Source: a virus. From it: a stretch of DNA of 27,846 nt. The stretch is taken from the IMG/VR virus record IMGVR_UViG_3300036834_000144, positions 1 through 27,846 of that record; one strand, written 5' to 3'. Positions 1-6,605 of this stretch are shown piece by piece. Every line of letters begins with the position of its first letter. The first letter of the stretch is position 1. The notes beneath the pieces were generated by a model that saw only the letters and a program-made list of their open reading frames with translations, was not told where the DNA came from and did not search any database. The translations under genes and the position numbers were made by a program.

Positions 1-1110
1 CCCCGCTTCGCCGTCGTCAGGGCTTACGCCAGTAACAGTGCTTATATTTGCTACCAATTGAAACACGCTGCTTGCTGGGAGAGTGGTCAGAATGAAAATC
101 GCGTTCCCGCGCACATCCCAGTCGCCAGCGGTCAAACTGATTGATGTGAGATTTTTCGTTTGCGCGGTGGTATAGGCAACCGCGCTAGTTGAGGGGAGTG
201 CGCTGATAACGGTAAATCCAACATCGGTCGACGCCGCGCTGTCATTGGTATTACTGCCAGTGATGGCTGGCCGGATGATTGCAGGAGTCGTTGCAAGCAC
301 CACTGAGCCGGTGCCAGTAGTTCCATTGGACAGATTGGATGCAGCAATTGTCTGGAATGCCGGGGCTGTTGCTACTCCGGTGTTGTTACCGAAGAAGCTA
401 TTTGCTGCGGCAGGTTGAAGAACGAACGAGAGTGCCGGACTAGTGGTGTAACTCGTTACAGAGGTAGTGAAAAGCGGGAAAAGTGGGCCAGCCGAAAACG
501 AAGTGACCGTACCAGTTCCAGGCGGCGATGTCCAGATTGTGTCATAATCAGTTGGACTATTCTTTGTTAAGACCTGTCCGATTGAGCCGCCTACAGGAAT
601 ACTGGAACTCGCCAGTGCGACGATGACCTTTCCAGTAGGATCGGTTTGTAGAAAAGAGGTCGAACTGGTGTTCGCCAGTTGCGGAAATTTAACTCCTGCA
701 GAGTAATCAATGGCGACTGTTGTTCCGTCGTTCTGAAGTAACTGGCGACTGTTTGCGTTAATGCTGCTGGCACCGGTCGAATCCTGAACGGGTACGGGGA
801 ATTTCAGTCCGGTTGACCAATCGATCATTGTGCCAATTGGATTAATCAGTGTTGCGTTTGAAAAATTGGCGACTGGACCGCCGCCGCCGACGGTCGAACT
901 GCTGATTCTGGTATCGATGAGCGTGTTACTGTTGTTCCACTTGGGTGGCGTCGCCCCGGCGTTCCATATCAGTGATTGACCGCCAGTCGGCGAAGTGATG
1001 GCTACATCGCTCAAACCCGAGAGAGTCGTTACCGGCGGCCGCCCCGCCTGACCAAGAACCAGTTCAATGGTCAGAAATAGAAATAATAACGAAACAAGGA
1101 TCTTCTTCAT
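1..1110 (-). CDS. Tail fibre / collar-like protein, C-terminus beyond window
   Basis: The reading frame is open from the ATG at 1110 to the window edge, so at least 369 residues are seen and the C-terminus is missing. The first ~22 residues (MKKILVSLLFLFLTIELVLG) look like a Sec signal peptide: two lysines, a hydrophobic core, and a small residue before Gln-Ala-Gly. The rest is low in charge and rich in Ser, Thr, Asn and Gly. It contains the repeat style SNLSNGTTGTGSVVLATTP, which is common in phage tail fibres and collar proteins. Its ATG overlaps the stop of the upstream gene, so it is the last visible member of the head-tail operon. A role in host binding is inferred from composition and position. 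A signal peptide is odd for a virion protein; the segment could instead be a hydrophobic assembly helix. Confidence 0.75.
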   Translation of the reverse strand, partial: MKKILVSLLFLFLTIELVLGQAGRPPVTTLSGLSDVAITSPTGGQSLIWNAGATPPKWNNSNTLIDTRISSSTVGGGGPVANFSNATLINPIGTMIDWSTGLKFPVPVQDSTGASSINANSRQLLQNDGTTVAIDYSAGVKFPQLANTSSTSFLQTDPTGKVIVALASSSIPVGGSIGQVLTKNSPTDYDTIWTSPPGTGTVTSFSAGPLFPLFTTSVTSYTTSPALSFVLQPAAANSFFGNNTGVATAPAFQTIAASNLSNGTTGTGSVVLATTPAIIRPAITGSNTNDSAASTDVGFTVISALPSTSAVAYTTAQTKNLTSISLTAGDWDVRGNAIFILTTLPASSVFQLVANISTVTGVSPDDGEAG

Positions 1111-1574
1111 TGGATCGAGATCGGCGCGGTAAAGCGGACGTTATAGACCAGGAGCGGAACTTCTGCGACCAGGAGAAAAGGAATCTCATCCAACTGGATG
1201 CGCCGGATTTTCTGCGAATCGCGCGACCACCAGTGGAGGCGTTTCATGCAAAAGTCGGCCAGAGCTAGCGCGGCAATCTGCGTCCCGCTGGCGCCACGGT
1301 TGATGGTGACGTTCTCCTGGATCTGGACTTCGACCAGGCTGTGAAAGGCGATGTTAGGACCTTCGCCGAGTTTGATGAGCTTGCCGTGTGGTGTCATCAC
1401 AATGCCGATGATCCCCAGTTTCCCGACTGCTCGAGCGATAATGTTAGCAAAATCGCCGATGTCTTCTGTGATCCATTGGATCGTTCCATTGACCGGCACA
1501 AGTGAAGGGATGTTCGGATCGGCCGCGGTAAGCCGGTGAATGATTGATTGCTGGAGATCGCCGAGCTTGCTCAT
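1107..1574 (-). CDS. Putative tail-completion protein (Mu gp37/DUF1834-like position)
   Basis: 155 residues, ATG overlapping the stop of the Mu G-like gene by 4 bases and itself overlapping the fibre gene. The sequence begins with a helix (SKLGDLQQSIIHRL) followed by alternating beta segments and ends in a hydrophobic strand. That is the size and pattern of tail terminators and minor tail proteins encoded after gpG/gp10-type proteins in Mu-like and HK97-like phages. No diagnostic motif is visible, so the family is inferred from size, predicted alpha/beta pattern and gene order. Confidence 0.6.
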   Translation of the reverse strand: MSKLGDLQQSIIHRLTAADPNIPSLVPVNGTIQWITEDIGDFANIIARAVGKLGIIGIVMTPHGKLIKLGEGPNIAFHSLVEVQIQENVTINRGASGTQIAALALADFCMKRLHWWSRDSQKIRRIQLDEIPFLLVAEVPLLVYNVRFTAPISIQ

Positions 1575-2071
1575 TTGCTAAGGTTTTCAAGTGACTTCTC
1601 GATCTCGCCGCTGATCTCGCCGGCGATGAAGTCCACGTTTTCCGTAACACCGGTCCTGAACGGAGCTCGTTCCGGAATGACAGATCTCTTCGCGAAAATT
1701 GTTTTCCCTGCGATCTTGAACACCAGGTATTTCGCAACTCGCGGGTAGATGGTCATACCAAATTCATGGACCCTCCCGTAGATAACGTTCGTGCCGATCG
1801 ATCCCACCACCTGGTTCCCTTGAATCACCGCGGGTTCAGCGCGTACGGAGCCGCGGAGTAGCCCAGTAACTTCTCCGAGTCGTCGTTCTCCTGACGGGTA
1901 AGGTCCTATGCCCGATAGACGGTTTTCTTGAATGCGGCCGCGAACAATTTGGAGTGCTCTGTCCATGCCGCGTTTGATTGCCTGTGGCACTTCGTCGGGC
2001 AGCTTTTGGAAACCTCTAATCAGTGCCTGGCTTTCCGGTGGCAGGTCGACTTTGATATCAACGGTGCTCAT
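1571..2071 (-). CDS. Mu G-like / HK97 gp10-like virion morphogenesis protein
   Basis: 166 residues. The N-terminal helix-rich part (LPDEVPQAIKRGMDRALQIV), the central GLLRGSVRAEP segment, and the VIYGRVHEFGMTIYPR segment match the tail-completion/virion morphogenesis family typified by Mu gpG and HK97 gp10, in which a small protein with a conserved Y-x-x-x-H-E-F-G motif acts at the head-tail joint. It directly follows the Mu F-like gene with a 4-base ATGA overlap, the order known in Mu-like phages. Confidence 0.75.
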   Translation of the reverse strand: MSTVDIKVDLPPESQALIRGFQKLPDEVPQAIKRGMDRALQIVRGRIQENRLSGIGPYPSGERRLGEVTGLLRGSVRAEPAVIQGNQVVGSIGTNVIYGRVHEFGMTIYPRVAKYLVFKIAGKTIFAKRSVIPERAPFRTGVTENVDFIAGEISGEIEKSLENLSK

Positions 2072-2943
2072 TTTTGTTGTGCCTTGTAGTCCTGTTCAGT
2101 TACTGGAATTGAGATGCATCGGCAGTTGATGACGTCTTCTGGAGAACCGTCTGGTGCATGTGGATACATGAGCAGCGGATCACCAACAGGGTAAGGCTCA
2201 TCGATCGGGACAATTAGACCATCGATGGCAATATGATCCGGCCGCGGTTCTTTCGGGATGGGGCTATGCAGCCATTTCTTGTATTTGATCCCGGCTGCGA
2301 GCGCGGCTTGCTGACTTGCGTAACCGTAGGCTGCCGCAGTCTCGGTCGCTGCAATGACATCCGCTCGGCCTTTGTCGATCTCGTCAAAAACATTGGTGAT
2401 CCGCTGTGAAAGCTGGGCCAGCGATTCCCCTGCATTGAGTCCAGCAGACAGTTCCTTTTGAATTTGCTGGTAAATCTCGTCTGGCACATTGCTCAAAAGG
2501 TTCTGTCGTTGGGCAATAAAATCCAAGGTGTCTTGTGCTGGCAGCTTCCACGGATCGCGATAACCAACCGAGTCGAGGGTGTCCTGTGCGCCGGCGGCAA
2601 GGACTGTCGGGATCTCTGTGCGTAACGTTGAATTGAGATCCTGGTCGAGGCCGCCAAGGTCAAAAGCGATCTTCATCGAATCGTGATGGTCTGGAATGCC
2701 TTCGTCTTGTCCAAACAGTGGGCGGTGTGCGTAAAGGTGACGATGGATGTTTCGCAAGGTTTCGTGCTTGGCAAACCCGAGGACTCGAACCACAGACGAG
2801 TGAAAATTCTTTTCGAGCGTGTCCCGCTTTTGCTCTGCAGGATGTTTGATTGCTCCCCGAGCGCACAAGAGTGCAACCACAACACGGGCTTGTGCTGTCG
2901 GCAGAGCGGCTGCAACAAGCAAAGTGCGATTGAAGGAGGTCAT
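2068..2943 (-). CDS. Mu F-like (SPP1 gp7-type) minor head protein
   Basis: 291 residues. The C-terminal half has the usual landmarks of the phage Mu F / SPP1 gp7 minor head family: the helix ADVIAATETAAAYGYASQQA, then KKWLHSP, PRPDHIAIDG, PVGDPLLMYPHAP and the terminal INCRC motif near residue 280. These proteins sit at the portal and are needed for head morphogenesis and sometimes DNA ejection. In Mu-like phages the gene normally lies between portal and protease. Here it is about 3.6 kb downstream of the capsid gene, past an accessory cassette and a fibre gene. It starts 4 bases after the YadA-like gene stops. Confidence 0.85.
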   Translation of the reverse strand: MTSFNRTLLVAAALPTAQARVVVALLCARGAIKHPAEQKRDTLEKNFHSSVVRVLGFAKHETLRNIHRHLYAHRPLFGQDEGIPDHHDSMKIAFDLGGLDQDLNSTLRTEIPTVLAAGAQDTLDSVGYRDPWKLPAQDTLDFIAQRQNLLSNVPDEIYQQIQKELSAGLNAGESLAQLSQRITNVFDEIDKGRADVIAATETAAAYGYASQQAALAAGIKYKKWLHSPIPKEPRPDHIAIDGLIVPIDEPYPVGDPLLMYPHAPDGSPEDVINCRCISIPVTEQDYKAQQK

Positions 2944-2947
2944 GTTG

Positions 2948-4096
2948 TTATTTTCCGGCTACTGTCCAATTCGTTCCATTGTACCAGACCAAATATTTCG
3001 CGGTGCCGCCGCCCGTTACAGTCGCACCCCATGCTAACGACGCAGCACCATCGGTGACGCAAGCCGTTTGTCCTGTCGCAGGTGCAGCAGGTAATCCTGC
3101 AAATGTCACTCCAACATTTGTAAAGCCGCTGGCGGCAACCCCAGCCGTATTGACAGTCAGCGCATTGACCAAAGCGTTAGGTGATGAGCCAGTTGTTCCA
3201 GCAGGAGCTACTTGGATTCTGACCGAACCACCAAGTCCGGCTCCGGTGCCTTTGCCACCAGCTAAAACAAGATCAGCCCCGGTAATATCAGTTCCATTGC
3301 CGCCCGTGCCATGCAGTGTCCACGCAGTGGGAGAAGCGTTATTAAAACCTTTGCCGAAATAAACATCGTTCATGGGAACCGCATTTCCTCCTGAAACGAA
3401 GTTCCCTGTACCGCCGGAATTTGACCCGTAGCCAATTGAGATAGAGGCGTTGACACTCGCGTTGGCAGTTGGGCCAAGTGCAAAAGAATTTGTGCCAGCA
3501 TTAGCCGCGTTGCCTATTGCAACTGAGTTGGCTGCACACGTTGCGCTCATCCCTATTGCAACTCCTGCATTTAAGGAGCTTGTGCCATAACCAATTGCTG
3601 TGCCTTGCCCGGTTGCCGAGGCATTGCTGCCAATCGCCAAACTCCCAGGTGTTGAAACCGTGGTAGAAGGCCCAATGGCCCACGGGGCATTACCTGCTGG
3701 GTTCAAAACCAGTCGTGAACCATCGGCACTAATACTGGCAACCACAGCATTAGTGGAGTTCCGCCACTCGGTCAGATTAGCTGTTTGGGTAGGTGCTCCT
3801 TTGATGATAACCGGAACAGAGGCGGCGGCAGGGTTGGTGAACAAATGTGTGCCTGTCCAGAGATAATTGGCGGTCTGGTCAAAGCCGACAACACCGCCGG
3901 TGTTGGTGATCGGGGCAGTAACACTGGAAAGCGGAACAGATGGAATTGGCAAACCCAATACTGTTGCTGTTGAGAAATCAATTGTCGTTGGGCTAACTAT
4001 CTTGTGATCTTTTGTGCCAAGCATGATGGGTTCATCCGCACGGAGGAGGAGTGCAGAAACAAGCAGGATGACAACGATGAGATTTCTGGTTTTCAA
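2948..4096 (-). CDS. YadA-head-repeat fibre-like protein with N-terminal signal peptide
   Basis: 382 residues. It begins with a Sec-type signal or anchor (MKTRNLIVVILLVSALLLRA). Roughly residues 150-230 hold a run of trimeric-autotransporter YadA-type head repeats (SLAIGSNAS, GTAIGYGTSS, GVAIGMSATC, SVAIGNAANA, SFALGPTANA), each with an A-I-G core spaced about 14 residues. Such repeats form left-handed trimeric beta rolls. The C-terminal part has further Gly/Thr-rich strands ending in KYLVWYNGTNWTVAGK, a tail-fibre-like ending. No beta-barrel anchor or intramolecular chaperone domain is seen. It is embedded by overlaps in the virion operon, so a decoration or receptor-binding fibre is more likely than a secreted adhesin. 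Confidence 0.75.
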   Translation of the reverse strand: MKTRNLIVVILLVSALLLRADEPIMLGTKDHKIVSPTTIDFSTATVLGLPIPSVPLSSVTAPITNTGGVVGFDQTANYLWTGTHLFTNPAAASVPVIIKGAPTQTANLTEWRNSTNAVVASISADGSRLVLNPAGNAPWAIGPSTTVSTPGSLAIGSNASATGQGTAIGYGTSSLNAGVAIGMSATCAANSVAIGNAANAGTNSFALGPTANASVNASISIGYGSNSGGTGNFVSGGNAVPMNDVYFGKGFNNASPTAWTLHGTGGNGTDITGADLVLAGGKGTGAGLGGSVRIQVAPAGTTGSSPNALVNALTVNTAGVAASGFTNVGVTFAGLPAAPATGQTACVTDGAASLAWGATVTGGGTAKYLVWYNGTNWTVAGK

Positions 4097-4785
4097 GCTA
4101 CTTTTGCCCAGTATTTGTTGTTCATAGCCAAGTCGTAATCTAATGGCGCGACCTGGCCGGGATCGACTGGATCAGCCGTTCCGGCTCGGAGTTGAAAGCT
4201 CTGAGCTTGATTGCCAATCACTACTTCCATCAGTGATAACACAGAGCGCGTGGTGGTAGGCACGGTGTTGAGTGCCGGTTGTGCCGGCCCAATCAAGCTC
4301 ACGATCGTTGATTGATACGACCAGTCTAGCTGCACCGGAGGTGGTGGAGGAGGGCCAGGGATCGGATCAGTACGCATCGGGAAGTAGGTTTTGCTGCCCC
4401 ATTTACCGTACTTCAATTCCTGTGCGGTACCCGTTAGTGAAGGATCGGCTGGCGTGATGGCAGAAATCTCTTTGGCGATGTCTTTCAGATGCAGGTAAGC
4501 GTTATCACGTTCTTTTTGCCTGATTGGAGTCAGCAACGTGCCGGTCGGGTCTTGTGCGAGATAGGTTGCCCGTGCGATCGCGATGACGTCATCCACGCAT
4601 TCAGTCGGGATCGACGGCTCCGGTTCCATTGGATTGCCGCCGCCAGCGACGTAGCCTCGCGCCACGTTTTCAGCCGATAGAACGCAACTGTCTAGGCTCT
4701 GAAGAGGTGAGGCTTGCGTCATTATGGTCTGCTCCGTTGCGAGCAGCCTGACGTCTGTGCCTTTAAGTATGAGCCAGTTAGCCAT
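4093..4785 (-). CDS. Putative head-tail connector (Mu gp36/DUF1320-like)
   Basis: About 230 residues from the ATG at 4785 (MANWLILKGTDVRLL); an upstream in-frame start at 4830 would lie deeper inside the methyltransferase gene and is less likely. Helices around VDDVIAIARATYLA and RQKERDNAYLHLKDIAKEIS resemble the helical core of gp36/DUF1320-type connectors. A poly-proline linker (PGPPPPPP) separates this from a C-terminal part of unknown type. Family assignment rests on operon position and helical pattern. The proline linker and long C-terminus are unusual for that family. Confidence 0.55.
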   Translation of the reverse strand: MANWLILKGTDVRLLATEQTIMTQASPLQSLDSCVLSAENVARGYVAGGGNPMEPEPSIPTECVDDVIAIARATYLAQDPTGTLLTPIRQKERDNAYLHLKDIAKEISAITPADPSLTGTAQELKYGKWGSKTYFPMRTDPIPGPPPPPPVQLDWSYQSTIVSLIGPAQPALNTVPTTTRSVLSLMEVVIGNQAQSFQLRAGTADPVDPGQVAPLDYDLAMNNKYWAKVA

Positions 4786-5437
4786 CTTTAAGTGGTTGCT
4801 TGGTAAAAACGCCCATGTCCCAGCCGCCACTGACTCGATCCGCAGGTATGGCTTCAGTGAATTTCCAGCCGGCGCGGCGATCGCTTAGAAGACCAAGATC
4901 GCGGCAGGCACCGCGAACGTCGCAGCCGCCGGCACAATGCGGCTGTGGATGTCCAGATTGGTCTTCGCTAAAGTCGTGGAACATAACGACGCCGTCAGGT
5001 GCCATGAATATTTCCAATGCGATAAAGTCCGCGGTCACGCACGGTTTACCGTGACAACCATCAATCAGTGCTAAGTGGATCGGAGAGTTCCAATGCTCAG
5101 TCAAAAAGCTTTGGCTGTCCTTGAAATAGACTATGACTCGCTCCCAGGCTGGGTACACGATCGTTTCAGGATGAACGAAGGTGAGGGGAAGAGATCTCCT
5201 CGCCGCAATCTCCATCGTCCGCAGACGATCGAATGAGTAACCGTTTGGCAATTCGAGGCCGATTGCTCGCCATTTCTTTTTGGTCATTCGCAGTTCCCGA
5301 GCAATACCAGTGAGTGTCGTGCCTTCGCCTACGCCAATTTCCATGTAAGTGATCTCGTCAAAACGGCCGGCGAGATCTCGGACGACCTGACAAATCCGTT
5401 CTTCCATTCCGGTCATGCCAAAGCCCAGTGCGGTCAT
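4778..5437 (-). CDS. Class I SAM-dependent methyltransferase-like protein (Methyltransf_24 type)
   Basis: 219 residues. The SAM-binding glycine loop is visible as EIGVGEGTT (residues ~33-41), followed by a GLELPNG strand and the acidic ALIDGCHG segment around Asp126, then MFHDFSED, a pattern of the sugar- or cephalosporin-hydroxylase-like Methyltransf_24 group. The Cys/His-rich HPQPHCAGGCDVRGACRD stretch near residues 163-180 could bind a metal. It overlaps the Acb2-like gene by 4 bases and follows the glycosyltransferase, so modification of a surface or virion glycan is a reasonable inference. The substrate cannot be read from the sequence. Confidence 0.65.
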   Translation of the reverse strand: MTALGFGMTGMEERICQVVRDLAGRFDEITYMEIGVGEGTTLTGIARELRMTKKKWRAIGLELPNGYSFDRLRTMEIAARRSLPLTFVHPETIVYPAWERVIVYFKDSQSFLTEHWNSPIHLALIDGCHGKPCVTADFIALEIFMAPDGVVMFHDFSEDQSGHPQPHCAGGCDVRGACRDLGLLSDRRAGWKFTEAIPADRVSGGWDMGVFTKQPLKDG

Positions 5438-5727
5438 GCTGCTGAAGTTCCTTCAACGCCTCGCGCTTTTCGGTCGGCGGTACGTTTGTTTAGCCACATG
5501 AGAGCTTCCTCGCATCTCGTAATGGCGATTGAATTCTCTCGACACGGAACTGTTTCACCGAGCGAGCGCAAGCGATCGATGAGCATGGCTAGCACCTCTT
5601 CGTTCGTGGTGCCATCATTGATGGTTTTCATCGAAGGATGTTCCTTTTCGATAAATTGAACCACTTGCGGATCCGATCCTTCAAAGCTCGCGAGTTCGTA
5701 TTTGTGTCCTGGCGTAATTATTTTCAT
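5434..5727 (-). CDS. acb2: Acb2-like cyclic-nucleotide sponge (anti-CBASS / anti-Thoeris, T4 Vs.4 family)
   Basis: 97 residues from the ATG at 5727, which overlaps the stop of the GT9 gene (ATGA); a longer open frame upstream is just overlap. It shows the Acb2/Tad1-hairpin family pattern: N-terminal PGHKYELASFE and QFIEKE, then DGTTNEEVLAMLIDRL, CRENSIAI, EEALMWLNKRTADR and RGVEGT at the C-terminus. Acb2 proteins of Pseudomonas phages and T4 Vs.4 form hexamers that sequester the cyclic oligonucleotides made by CBASS and, in some cases, Thoeris systems, blocking effector activation. Tyr10 and Lys28 sit where the ligand-contacting Tyr and Lys of characterised members are expected (inference). 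The length fits the family. Placement in the late structural operon, not the early region, is odd. Confidence 0.85.
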   Translation of the reverse strand: MKIITPGHKYELASFEGSDPQVVQFIEKEHPSMKTINDGTTNEEVLAMLIDRLRSLGETVPCRENSIAITRCEEALMWLNKRTADRKARGVEGTSAA

Positions 5728-6539
5728 GCTGCTTTCTCCATACTGAGAGTTTGAATTGCGAACTCGGCCACTTCTTCCGGCAACGTCCGATAGAGCTCGA
5801 GGCAACCGGTATCGCATGTCGCGCGGAAATTTGGCGGCAGACAGTGGCACCCAGCGCAAGACAACGCTTTCTTGCGATACGAAATCACCTCTGGGATATG
5901 GACGTATATCCTTTCAGTGGTTGCGCCTTGGATCGCGATCGTCCTTGTGCCGATCGTCCCGGCAAGGTGCGCGGGGCCACTGTCGTTCCCGATGACAAGC
6001 TTTGCGCTTTGAATCGCTGCAGCGATGTAGTTCCAGCTTTGCCCAACGATGCAATGGAACGGCATGAAGAAACCGTAGTCCCGTTGTTCAGTCACCACTT
6101 TTACGCTGAAGCCTGCGGCCTTGAGTAACAGACCAAGTTCAATGAAATAGGCTTTCGGCCAGCTACGGACCGGTGAGTAACTGAACGGGAAAATCAGGAC
6201 GTCCGCGCTGTCGCGGCGGCCCATCTCCCTGTCCATTGGTGTCAGGTCCAGGCGCGGCCGTTTCGGTTGCGCTTTGACCCCGAGGTGGTGCGCGATCCAG
6301 TCCAGATAATTGAGTGGCGAGTGAGTGCTAACGGCTTTTTCATAGCCTTCCCATGTTAGGACTGCGCCGTCCCTGTCCGCGCCCACGGGCATCTGGAACA
6401 TGCGCAAGACCTCTGCTCGCCAGTCGGTGGCGAAGAATTCAACTGGTTCCCCGGCGGCTAGTAAACCTTCGCCTAGCCACGCATAACACACAATGTCGCC
6501 CAGCCCGCGAAACCAGCCATTGATAGTGTCGATCTTCAT
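5724..6539 (-). CDS. Glycosyltransferase family 9 (heptosyltransferase-like)
   Basis: 271 residues. The hallmark GT9 donor-site motif GNDSGPAHLAG is at residues ~184-194, followed by TRTIAIQGAT. The N-terminal Rossmann half begins with GWFRGLGDIV, the acceptor-side glycine loop of this family. A Cys cluster (CAGCHC plus two later Cys, residues 228-246) is also typical of GT9 C-termini. GT9 enzymes add ADP-heptose-type sugars to LPS core. It heads an accessory trio with the Acb2-like and methyltransferase genes. A 35-bp hairpin (6550-6584) lies between it and the capsid gene. Likely roles are altering host LPS or glycosylating the virion. Confidence 0.85.
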   Translation of the reverse strand: MKIDTINGWFRGLGDIVCYAWLGEGLLAAGEPVEFFATDWRAEVLRMFQMPVGADRDGAVLTWEGYEKAVSTHSPLNYLDWIAHHLGVKAQPKRPRLDLTPMDREMGRRDSADVLIFPFSYSPVRSWPKAYFIELGLLLKAAGFSVKVVTEQRDYGFFMPFHCIVGQSWNYIAAAIQSAKLVIGNDSGPAHLAGTIGTRTIAIQGATTERIYVHIPEVISYRKKALSCAGCHCLPPNFRATCDTGCLELYRTLPEEVAEFAIQTLSMEKAA

Positions 6540-6549
6540 TTGCTCGCTA

Positions 6550-6584
6550 CACGCGCCTCCCGCATGCCGAAAAGGAAGCGCGTG
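6550..6584 (-). promoter_or_regulatory. Hairpin between capsid gene and GT9 gene
   Basis: CACGCGC at 6550-6556 is a perfect inverted repeat of GCGCGTG at 6578-6584, and the stem can extend after one mismatch by TCC/GGA. On the transcribed (minus) strand the 3' arm holds the G-rich GGGAGG that could act as a distant Shine-Dalgarno for the GT9 gene. There is no U-tract after it, so it is more likely an attenuating or translation-controlling hairpin than a standard terminator. It sits in one of the few non-overlapping junctions of the operon. Confidence 0.4.
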
Positions 6585-6605
6585 AGAGTAAACAAACGAA
6601 CCCGT

